NCBI GenBank assembly: GCA_934700375.1
Contig: CAKUXT010000122.1
Coordinates: 1 to 6,190, forward strand
Direction: 5' to 3'
DNA length: 6,190 nucleotides
Source of the DNA: an uncultured Bacilli bacterium
GTDB lineage: Bacteria; Bacillota_I; Bacilli_A; RFN20; CAG-288
A program made the translations under genes and the position numbers. Below the pieces are notes generated by a model that was not told the origin of the DNA, searched no databases, and saw only the letters and a program-made list of their open reading frames with translations. The first letter of the stretch is position 1, and each line of letters begins with the position of its first letter. Shown here one piece after another: positions 1 to 5,132 of this stretch.

Positions 1-63
1 GGATTGTACTGTAACAAGAACTTCTTATTACTTATGTATCTTATCACTTGAGATTTCAAATGG

Positions 64-117
64 AAGAAAAAATTAAAATTTTTTTCGATTGACAAATTAA
101 GAAGGTATCAGTTAAAT
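64..117 (+). promoter_or_regulatory. Promoter of the DUF362 gene with an A/T-tract upstream element
   Basis: A perfect TTGACA (-35) lies at 89-94, followed by a 17-bp spacer and a 4/6-match -10 box TTAAAT at 112-117. An A-tract followed by a T-tract at 66-85 sits just upstream of the -35, where an UP element would bind the RNA polymerase alpha subunit. The predicted transcript start near 124 leaves a very short leader that begins almost at the AAGGAG ribosome binding site (126-131). Bases 1-63 show no supportable gene; the first frame closes at 49-51. Confidence 0.7.
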
Positions 118-141
118 ATTTTTGTAAGGAGAATGTAAATC

Positions 142-1023
142 ATGCAAAGCACAGTTTATTTTTCAAGAGACTTAGATGGGAAGCATATCAAAGACCTTTA
201 TAAATTATACGAAGGCAAGCTTTCTGGCAATATCGCCATCAAACTTCATTCCGGAGAAGAAGGAAACCAGAATTTCTTACGCCCCGAATACCTTAAAGAC
301 ATCATCGATTATGTCGATGGAACAGTCGTCGAATGCAATACTGCCTATGACGGAGCCAGAAACACCAGTGAAAAGCACCTTAAGACATTGAAAGAACACG
401 GATGGAGCAAGTACTTCAAAGTCGATCTTCTCGATGAAGAAGATGATGACTTGGTCTTACCGATTGAAAACGGATTTGTCTTAGATAAGGACTTTGTCGG
501 AAAAGACATCTCAAAATATGATTCCTTATTAGTGCTCTCTCATTTCAAAGGACATCCGATGGGCGGATACGGAGGAGCTTTAAAGCAGCTTTCTATCGGC
601 ATTGCATCCAGTAGAGGAAAAGCATGGATTCATTCTGCTGGAAGAACAACAGATCAGTCCAAGTTTTGGAATAACCTCCCCAAGCAAGACACTTTCTTAG
701 AAGCCATGGCGGATGCTGCATCCTCTGTTGTCAAATATTTTAAAGGAAACAGCCTTTATATCAACATCATGAAGAATATGTCTGTTGATTGTGACTGCTG
801 TGCAGTCGCTGAAGATCCCTGCATGAAAGATATTGGCGTACTGATCAGCGATGATCCTGTCGCTATCGACAAAGCCTGCATTGATCTTGTCATGAACAGC
901 AATGATCCTGGAAAAGAACACTTTATGGAAAGAGTCAATTCCAGACATGGTCTTCACACCATTGAAGTAGCTGAAAAGTTAGGTATCGGAACAACCGATT
1001 ACAAACTGATTGAACTCAAGTAA
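142..1023 (+). CDS. DUF362 family protein, short form without ferredoxin insert
   Basis: This 293-residue protein matches the DUF362 family, whose biochemical role is not established. Recognisable blocks are a KLHSGEEGN stretch at 34-42, the SHFKGHPMGGYGGALK block at 133-148, and near the C-terminus a VDCDCC motif (215-220) followed by DIGVL (230-234) and DPVAID (238-243). Cysteines 217, 219, 220 and 227 are clustered and could bind a metal or cluster, but that is inference. Many family members carry a [4Fe-4S] ferredoxin segment between the GGALK block and the CDC motif. Here the linker (about 160-185) is short and has no CxxCxxC pattern, so this is the ferredoxin-less form. There is no signal peptide or membrane segment, so it is probably cytoplasmic. 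The start is supported by AAGGAG at 126-131, ten bases upstream. The gene has its own promoter and a terminator 11 bp past the stop, so it is monocistronic. Confidence 0.85.
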   Translation: MQSTVYFSRDLDGKHIKDLYKLYEGKLSGNIAIKLHSGEEGNQNFLRPEYLKDIIDYVDGTVVECNTAYDGARNTSEKHLKTLKEHGWSKYFKVDLLDEEDDDLVLPIENGFVLDKDFVGKDISKYDSLLVLSHFKGHPMGGYGGALKQLSIGIASSRGKAWIHSAGRTTDQSKFWNNLPKQDTFLEAMADAASSVVKYFKGNSLYINIMKNMSVDCDCCAVAEDPCMKDIGVLISDDPVAIDKACIDLVMNSNDPGKEHFMERVNSRHGLHTIEVAEKLGIGTTDYKLIELK

Positions 1024-1033
1024 ACAACATAAC

Positions 1034-1068
1034 GAATAAAGCGGACCATCTCTGGCCCGCTTTATTTC
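1034..1068. terminator. Bidirectional intrinsic terminator between convergent genes
   Basis: A perfect 10-bp stem (1035-1044 pairing with 1057-1066) continues after one A.C mismatch as three more pairs closed by a four-base TCTC loop. The outer stem is A/T-rich on both arms and the core is GCGG/CCGC. The flanks give a U-rich tail in both directions (TTTATTTCATTCTTC rightward, a T-rich run leftward). It lies 11 bp past the DUF362 stop and directly abuts the phosphatase stop at 1067-1069, so it probably terminates both transcripts. Confidence 0.85.
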
Positions 1069-1954
1069 ATTCTTCGATAACTAGCGGCTTTTTTCTAAAC
1101 AGAAGTAGCATCGATGCCATGCAGATAGTCGAAACGAGAAGACCGAAGGAAACATCGCTCAAATAGTGAGCGCCGATACGGATTCTGGTATAGGCGATAA
1201 GCAAGGTATATGCTAAACAGATGAAATAAGTGACATAATTGCTTCCCTTGAATTTGAAGCGGAACAAGGGAGAAAGAATAGCCAATAGCATTGTGGTTGT
1301 AGCCGTTGCGACATGTCCGCTAGGCCAGGATTTATAGTAATCTCCTTTATGCTTGAACGGCTGGAACTGATACCAGGCGCGGAATGTATCTCCGTTGACA
1401 TTCAATGTCTCATCGACCAAGAATCGATATCTAGGTCTTCCTCCGATCTTTTTCAATAATGTCATCACACCGATCTGAAGCAAGGAAACAAACAGGATAA
1501 TCAGACCTAACTTCAGTGTGTTATCAAGATTGTGATGGTCTAAGAATACGATGGCTAAGACAGAATAGAAGATCATGATACAGGCGCTGATACCATAGGC
1601 AAGCCCTTGTTCAAAGACAAGGCCATATCGTTTTCCGTTGTCGACCATGTGGCTGCCTAAATAATAAGTGGCTCCAATGAGTGTTGATAAACCTAAAACG
1701 ATGCCGAGAATCTTCCAGTATATTTTGTCTCTTGGAAACAATCCTAAGAAACAGAGTATTCCGCCCAGTGCGATGATCCAATAGGCTATTGATTCACCAA
1801 TTGTCTCAAAGAAACCGGCAAAGCCATTGGAACTATCGGCAATCGCTTTTGAAATGGAGAGGTCATAGAAAGTTCCGAATAGGATTCCGATAACGGAAAT
1901 AACAGCAGGAATGAGAAGACACCAAACAGGTATTGAAAACAGTTTTTTGCGCAT
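1067..1954 (-). CDS. PAP2-superfamily integral membrane phosphatase
   Basis: This 295-residue polytopic membrane protein has about seven or eight hydrophobic segments (roughly 8-30, 55-73, 81-100, 118-138, 149-167, 216-233, 240-256, 265-286). It carries the three PAP2 phosphatase motifs. Motif 1 is K168 to R175 (KKIGGRPR) followed by Y176 where the classical KX6RP has proline. Motif 2 is PSGH at 211-214. Motif 3 is R257-x5-H263-x3-D267 with threonine rather than serine before the arginine. H214 and H263 should be the phosphohistidine nucleophile and its partner, with D267 orienting it. Family members dephosphorylate lipid phosphates such as phosphatidate, phosphatidylglycerol phosphate or undecaprenyl pyrophosphate; the sequence does not decide which. 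The start is supported by TAAGGAG (1964-1970, minus strand), nine bases upstream. It is transcribed alone, with no operon partner in the window. Confidence 0.88.
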   Translation of the reverse strand: MRKKLFSIPVWCLLIPAVISVIGILFGTFYDLSISKAIADSSNGFAGFFETIGESIAYWIIALGGILCFLGLFPRDKIYWKILGIVLGLSTLIGATYYLGSHMVDNGKRYGLVFEQGLAYGISACIMIFYSVLAIVFLDHHNLDNTLKLGLIILFVSLLQIGVMTLLKKIGGRPRYRFLVDETLNVNGDTFRAWYQFQPFKHKGDYYKSWPSGHVATATTTMLLAILSPLFRFKFKGSNYVTYFICLAYTLLIAYTRIRIGAHYLSDVSFGLLVSTICMASMLLLFRKKPLVIEE

Positions 1955-1975
1955 AAGTTCGAGCTCCTTACTAAT

Positions 1976-2016
1976 ATGATAACATTGAAAACTTTACTTT
2001 TCGGCTTTTTTGTCAA
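1976..2016 (-). promoter_or_regulatory. Candidate promoter elements for the PAP2 gene (minus strand)
   Basis: On the minus strand a perfect TTGACA occurs at 2011-2016, but the expected -10 position 16-18 bp downstream (about 1988-1994) holds only a weak AGTTTT-like sequence. Separately, an extended -10 match TGTTATCAT lies at 1976-1984. It would start transcription near 1969, inside the ribosome binding site. One of these probably drives the gene, but I cannot assign a clean pair. Confidence 0.35.
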
Positions 2017-2074
2017 TAAATCGGCCGAATCGTGTTAAAAGCCCCTTAAATTGTAACCACTTTCTTAAAAAAAT

Positions 2075-2103
2075 GATACAAATTTCAAAAAAAACTATAT
2101 AAT
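2075..2103 (+). promoter_or_regulatory. Promoter of the 153-residue protein gene
   Basis: A perfect TATAAT -10 lies at 2098-2103. Seventeen bases upstream is GATACA (2075-2080), a weak -35 sharing only the ACA half with consensus. A-rich sequence fills the spacer and upstream area. The transcript would begin near 2110, giving a leader of about 40 nt. Confidence 0.65.
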
Positions 2104-2124
2104 ACTTATAGACGAATAAAAACT

Positions 2125-2144
2125 GCGGTTTACCGCGAAAGGAG
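2125..2144 (+). promoter_or_regulatory. 5'-leader hairpin abutting a strong ribosome binding site
   Basis: GCGG (2125-2128) and CCGC (2133-2136) pair across a TTTA loop, with a possible fifth T-A pair inside. The AAAGGAG ribosome binding site (2138-2144) begins one base after the stem and sits six bases before the ATG at 2151. A small GC-rich stem at the 5' end of a short leader may stabilise the mRNA or tune ribosome access. I recognise no known riboswitch. Confidence 0.45.
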
Positions 2145-2150
2145 AACATT

Positions 2151-2612
2151 ATGGCAAAACCTACTAGAAGACATAGAGAACCTGTTAGAAAGTTGGACGT
2201 TTTTAATTTACCTCTTGGCGTTTATCTTGATGAAAAGGGCTTCGGCGAAATTCATCTTCTTCATTCCCATCGTTCTGCTAATGGTGAACCCGAATTGATG
2301 TATGAAGGACTCCTTCATAAAGGTCAGCTCGCTTTGGTCACCGGCGCAAATCTTGAAAACCAGATTCCGTCCCAGGGATACAATCACGGCTACACTTTCG
2401 AAGGATTCGCACAGCAGCTCTTTGTTGTTGATAACGCTTGTGTTTCGTACAACGCCAAAGAAGACAGAACCTTCGCTTACATCAACCCCACTTCCAAGTT
2501 GATGTTCCAGGGCGATCCTTCCAAGAAATACAGAATCTACTTCCACATCTATGAAAACTGTGTCGGCGAAGAGAACAATCGTTGGGTTGTCGTCAACGCT
2601 GAAGAACTCTAA
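2151..2612 (+). CDS. Conserved-looking hypothetical protein, 153 residues, basic N-terminus
   Basis: I do not recognise this protein. It begins with a basic tail (K3, R6, R7, R9, R13, K14 within the first 14 residues), then changes to a compact mixed region rich in aromatics and beta-prone stretches (about 33-40, 59-64, 89-100, 127-134, 144-149). No signal peptide, membrane segment, Walker, zinc or helix-turn-helix motif is visible. There are two cysteines, C97 and C137, too far apart in sequence to suggest a metal site. The basic tail could contact nucleic acid or the ribosome, but that is inference. Coding is well supported: AAAGGAG six bases before the ATG, a perfect TATAAT promoter, and a UUCG-loop terminator 10 bp after the stop. 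The gene is monocistronic and sits between unrelated convergent and divergent neighbours, so context gives no functional clue. The promoter, leader hairpin and terminator together suggest good expression. Confidence 0.8.
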   Translation: MAKPTRRHREPVRKLDVFNLPLGVYLDEKGFGEIHLLHSHRSANGEPELMYEGLLHKGQLALVTGANLENQIPSQGYNHGYTFEGFAQQLFVVDNACVSYNAKEDRTFAYINPTSKLMFQGDPSKKYRIYFHIYENCVGEENNRWVVVNAEEL

Positions 2613-2622
2613 ATCAGGTCAT

Positions 2623-2647
2623 AAAGCTGCCTTCGGGCAGCTTTTTC
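2623..2647 (+). terminator. Intrinsic terminator with UUCG tetraloop
   Basis: A perfect 9-bp stem (2623-2631 with 2636-2644) is closed by the extra-stable C(UUCG)G tetraloop and followed by TTTTT at 2642-2646 and further T-rich sequence. It lies 10 bp after the stop of the 153-residue gene. Confidence 0.92.
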
Positions 2648-2672
2648 TCTTGTTCTAGAAAACAAAAGTCCA

Positions 2673-2714
2673 CAAAAAAAAGACAGGAGCGATTTTTGCT
2701 TCCTGTCTTTTTTG
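2673..2714 (-). terminator. Intrinsic terminator of the punA-rarA-membrane protein operon
   Basis: A 13-bp perfect inverted repeat (2676-2688 with 2701-2713) encloses a short A/T-rich loop. Read on the minus strand, the GACAGGA-type stem is followed by an eight-base U run. It starts 4 bp after the stop codon of the 86-residue membrane protein. The right arm also ends in six Ts on the plus strand, so it may act as a back-up terminator for rightward transcription. Confidence 0.9.
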
Positions 2715-2717
2715 AAA

Positions 2718-2978
2718 TCAGTCCTGCTTGTCTTTCTTTTCTTCAGTCAAAGACGGATTGTCTTTCAGTCTCTTATCAAATTCGATGCAAAGCAGCATAG
2801 CGATGCTGACACCGATAAAGATGAAACCGAATGAAGAAATCGTGTAGATCACCCAAGTGTATCCGCTCCATTTGTTCAGATAAAGAGCGAGGCTTACAGC
2901 CTCTAAAATCAGTGCGCTGATTGCAAAGGACCAAAGCAAGCATTTGTAGCTTAACAACAATCTCATTTTATTTTTCAT
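2718..2978 (-). CDS. Small two-helix membrane protein downstream of rarA
   Basis: This is an 86-residue hypothetical membrane protein that I do not recognise as a named family. Two hydrophobic segments (about 13-34 and 41-65) are joined by a short polar turn (NKWSGY, 35-40). A charged cytoplasmic-type tail follows (67-86, rich in D, E and K). The N-terminal basic residues (K2, K4, R6) and the charged tail suggest both ends face the cytoplasm. A longer reading from a TTG at 3005 adds nine residues. I reject it because the strong GAGGAGGG ribosome binding site (2988-2995) would lie inside it; that site is correctly spaced, nine bases, for the ATG at 2978. The chosen start overlaps the end of rarA by 11 bp, so translation is probably coupled. 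It is the last gene before the operon terminator. A function linked to RarA is only a contextual guess. Confidence 0.75.
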   Translation of the reverse strand: MKNKMRLLLSYKCLLWSFAISALILEAVSLALYLNKWSGYTWVIYTISSFGFIFIGVSIAMLLCIEFDKRLKDNPSLTEEKKDKQD

Positions 2979-4239
2979 TTTGATGAGCCCTCCTCTTGGC
3001 TTCAATCATATTGGATGATCTTTTCACCTCAACGATTTTTCTGTATTCTGTCATCGCTCTTTCGTATTTTCCGGCATTGCCCGGTTCATAGAATACAGTG
3101 TTGATCAGTTCATCAGGCAGGTATTCGATGTATTTCCACACTTGTGGATCATCATAGGGATACGAATATCCGTCTGGAACATTTGCTCTTGTCAGCTTCA
3201 GATAGTCTTTCACATGAATCGGAGCGTCGGAGACCATGTCCATCGCTTTTTCAATTGCAAGACAGGATGATTTGGACTTTGGAGAACCGGCAAGATCGAC
3301 AACGGTGAATCCTAAAGGAATCATCGCCTCTGGCAGACCGACTTCTCTAGCGACCTGACAGGCGTGATAACATCGATCTACTGCCTGGGGGTTTGCTAAT
3401 CCGATATCTTCATAGGCGGTAACAAGAAGCCTACGTATTGTACCCTCTAAATCGCCGCTCTTCAAGAGTTTTGCAAGATAATAAATCGCGGCATCGATTT
3501 CAGAACCGCGAATCGACTTCTGGAAAGCGGAGACGGTGTTGTAATGTTCGTCATCATCCTTGTCGCTGAGGTAGTTCGGTATACTGACAACGCTCTTTAC
3601 ATCATCGATATCGATAAGGTGACTTGAAGGATAAGAAAATCCTGTCGCCTCCAATTGGTTGTATGCAAAACGGAGATCGCCGCCGGATATCTTGGAAAGA
3701 TATTCAAGTGCCTCATCTGTGAATTTTCTCTTGTTTCCAAGTCCTTTTTCCGAAGAAACTGCTCTTTTCAAAGCGATTAGGATATCATCGCTTGTAAGAG
3801 GTTCTGTCTCTAACAGCCTTGTTCTGGAACGGATGGCAGGGTTGAGCGAGATAAGCGGATTGGCAGTTGTGCAACCGATCAAATAGAAATCGCCGTTTTC
3901 AAGATGCGGAAGAAGGATATCCTGCTTTCCCTTGTCCATACGATGGATTTCATCGATGATGACAATAGAGGGGAAGAACTGAATCGCTTCTTTGAAAGTT
4001 TCTTCCATTTTGCTCTTATTGTCAACAACGGCATTCAACGAATAAGAATGACATTTGCATGAATTGCTGAACGCTTTTGCAAGTGTTGTCTTTCCAGTGC
4101 CAGGCGGACCGAAAAACACCATTGAAACAAGCGTATTGTTTTCAATGAGATTATTTAAGAAGGTCTTGATTTTCTCTTGGCCGAGAACCTCTTCCATGGT
4201 TGTCGGCCTCATGCGGAATGCCAGTGGTTTATCAAACAT
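2968..4239 (-). CDS. rarA: Replication-associated recombination ATPase RarA (MgsA)
   Basis: RarA is a cytoplasmic AAA+ ATPase that acts at stalled or gapped replication forks with SSB and the clamp-loading machinery. At 423 residues this is a typical full length. Visible in order are Walker A GPPGTGKT (44-51), Walker B VIIDE (93-97), sensor 1 TTAN (124-127), the arginine-finger block NPAIRSR (133-139), and sensor 2 GGDLR (186-190). The MgsA-type C-terminal tetramerisation domain has SAFQKSIRGS (237-246), the EDIGLANPQA block (277-286) and PKSKSS (320-325). No key residue is missing. Its ATG at 4239 overlaps the punA stop by 8 bp. Only a weak purine stretch (AAGAGAAG, 4249-4256) lies upstream, so initiation probably depends on coupling to punA. 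The downstream small membrane protein overlaps its 3' end by 11 bp. Confidence 0.96.
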   Translation of the reverse strand: MFDKPLAFRMRPTTMEEVLGQEKIKTFLNNLIENNTLVSMVFFGPPGTGKTTLAKAFSNSCKCHSYSLNAVVDNKSKMEETFKEAIQFFPSIVIIDEIHRMDKGKQDILLPHLENGDFYLIGCTTANPLISLNPAIRSRTRLLETEPLTSDDILIALKRAVSSEKGLGNKRKFTDEALEYLSKISGGDLRFAYNQLEATGFSYPSSHLIDIDDVKSVVSIPNYLSDKDDDEHYNTVSAFQKSIRGSEIDAAIYYLAKLLKSGDLEGTIRRLLVTAYEDIGLANPQAVDRCYHACQVAREVGLPEAMIPLGFTVVDLAGSPKSKSSCLAIEKAMDMVSDAPIHVKDYLKLTRANVPDGYSYPYDDPQVWKYIEYLPDELINTVFYEPGNAGKYERAMTEYRKIVEVKRSSNMIEAKRRAHQNEK

Positions 4240-5065
4240 TTTTATCTACTTCTCTTAATGCGATTTTGAATAATTCAGTGATCTTATCCTTGACTTTGTT
4301 TCCCATAGCGACGACTTCATCATCGGATAATTTTTCTTTCAGGATTCCAGCTGCCATGTTGGCCAACATGGAAATGCCGACAGTCTTGATGCCCATGTGG
4401 TTAGCTGCGATTGCTTCGATTGCAGTAGACATGCCGCAGGCATCTGCTCCCATGGCTCTTGCCATTCTGATCTCAGCCTTGCTTTCATACTGTGGACCGT
4501 AGAACTGCATATAGACACCTTTCTTGACATCAAGTCCGGAACGTTTTGCCTCGCTGATGATCTTTTCTGTGATCTCTTCATTGTAGACATCGGACATGTC
4601 CGGGAATCTTGTTCCGAACTGCTCAAGGTTTTCACCGATAAGCGGAGACTTGATAAGGCATGCGATATGGTCTTCGATCATCATCAGGTCACCTGCGTGG
4701 AAATCTGTGTTGATGGCACCGGCTGCATTTGTAAGAACAAGCCCTTTTACACCCATCAGCTTCATCAGACGGATAGGTGCGACGACTTCTTCGGCAGTGT
4801 ATCCTTCATAGCAATGAAGTCGTCCTTGCATGAGAACGAGAGGAATCCCTTCGAAATATCCGAAAACGAATTGACCTTTGTGCGCTTTGTTTGTCGAAAC
4901 AGGCAGACCAGGGATCAAAGAATAAGGAACAGTGCCTTTTACATCGATCTGAGAGACAAAATCACCGAGTCCGGAACCTAAGACAGCACCGACTTTCGGC
5001 TCAAAATCAAACTCTCTTTTGATGCATTGAAGCATTTTTTCGTAATCATGATAAGTAAATTTCAT
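4232..5065 (-). CDS. punA: Purine nucleoside phosphorylase (trimeric PNP-I type)
   Basis: It catalyses phosphorolysis of purine (deoxy)nucleosides, typically inosine and guanosine, to free base and (deoxy)ribose-1-phosphate in cytoplasmic purine salvage. From the chosen start it is 277 residues, normal for trimeric PNP. Motifs seen are the phosphate-binding GSGLG (30-34), the AHKG histidine H62, GRLHCYEG (81-88), TNAAGAIN (112-119), YGPQYES with E194, the MSTAIE block (212-217) and N236 in the NMAAG motif. The glutamate and asparagine are the base-recognition residues expected for 6-oxopurines. A longer reading from a TTG at 5143 would add 26 residues, reach into dtd and lack family support. 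The ATG at 5065 has a ten-base SD match six bases upstream and begins near where the family normally starts. It is first in the operon and overlaps rarA by 8 bp. In Bacillus the same enzyme is called PupG. Confidence 0.95.
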   Translation of the reverse strand: MKFTYHDYEKMLQCIKREFDFEPKVGAVLGSGLGDFVSQIDVKGTVPYSLIPGLPVSTNKAHKGQFVFGYFEGIPLVLMQGRLHCYEGYTAEEVVAPIRLMKLMGVKGLVLTNAAGAINTDFHAGDLMMIEDHIACLIKSPLIGENLEQFGTRFPDMSDVYNEEITEKIISEAKRSGLDVKKGVYMQFYGPQYESKAEIRMARAMGADACGMSTAIEAIAANHMGIKTVGISMLANMAAGILKEKLSDDEVVAMGNKVKDKITELFKIALREVDKNV

Positions 5066-5071
5066 CTTCCT

Positions 5072-5081
5072 CTCCTTTCTA
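5072..5081 (-). promoter_or_regulatory. Extended Shine-Dalgarno of punA
   Basis: On the minus strand TAGAAAGGAG is a ten-base match to the complement of the Firmicute 16S rRNA 3' end, six bases before the ATG at 5065. It decides the punA start against the upstream in-frame TTG at 5143. Confidence 0.85.
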
Positions 5082-5095
5082 GGACATAAATATTT

Positions 5096-5102
5096 TATAA
5101 TA
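5096..5102. promoter_or_regulatory. Overlapping opposed -10 boxes between punA and dtd
   Basis: The plus strand has a perfect TATAAT at 5096-5101, suited to dtd-mnmA with a start near 5108-5110. The minus strand has TATTAT over 5097-5102 (5/6 match), suited to punA. Both lie in the 60-bp AT-rich gap 5066-5125. Neither direction has a recognisable TTGACA at 16-18 bp, so the -35 contribution looks weak. The near-symmetric box could support bidirectional initiation from one site. Confidence 0.5.
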
Positions 5103-5132
5103 CTTGTTAGAAAAAAATAATACTTATGAGAA
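5097..5132 (+). repeat. Imperfect 16-bp direct repeat, 20-bp period, spanning the dtd start
   Basis: Bases 5097-5112 and 5117-5132 match at 14 of 16 positions, sharing ATAATACTT then AGAA. The period is exactly 20 bp, about two helical turns. The first copy overlaps the -10 region and the second covers the dtd ATG at 5126. Confidence 0.6.

Noticed and set aside
66..86. A/T inverted repeat (GAAAAAATT ... AATTTTTTTC) as a possible terminator
   Set aside because: It has no GC stem and is positioned as an UP element upstream of a TTGACA promoter.
1976..2038. A 20-codon plus-strand small ORF in the divergent intergenic region
   Set aside because: There is no Shine-Dalgarno and no promoter placed for it, and it overlaps the phosphatase upstream signals.
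2208..2546. A 112-codon open frame on the minus strand inside the 153-residue gene
   Set aside because: The plus-strand gene has promoter, SD and terminator; the antisense frame has none of these.
4397..4981. A 194-codon open frame on the plus strand antisense to punA
   Set aside because: It lies wholly inside a well-supported PNP gene, has no plausible ribosome binding site, and its product is cysteine- and histidine-rich low-complexity sequence typical of an antisense shadow.
5104..5121. A second dtd promoter with -10 AATAAT (5116-5121) and -35 TTGTTA (5104-5109)
   Set aside because: The spacer would be only 6 bp and transcription would start at or past the start codon.
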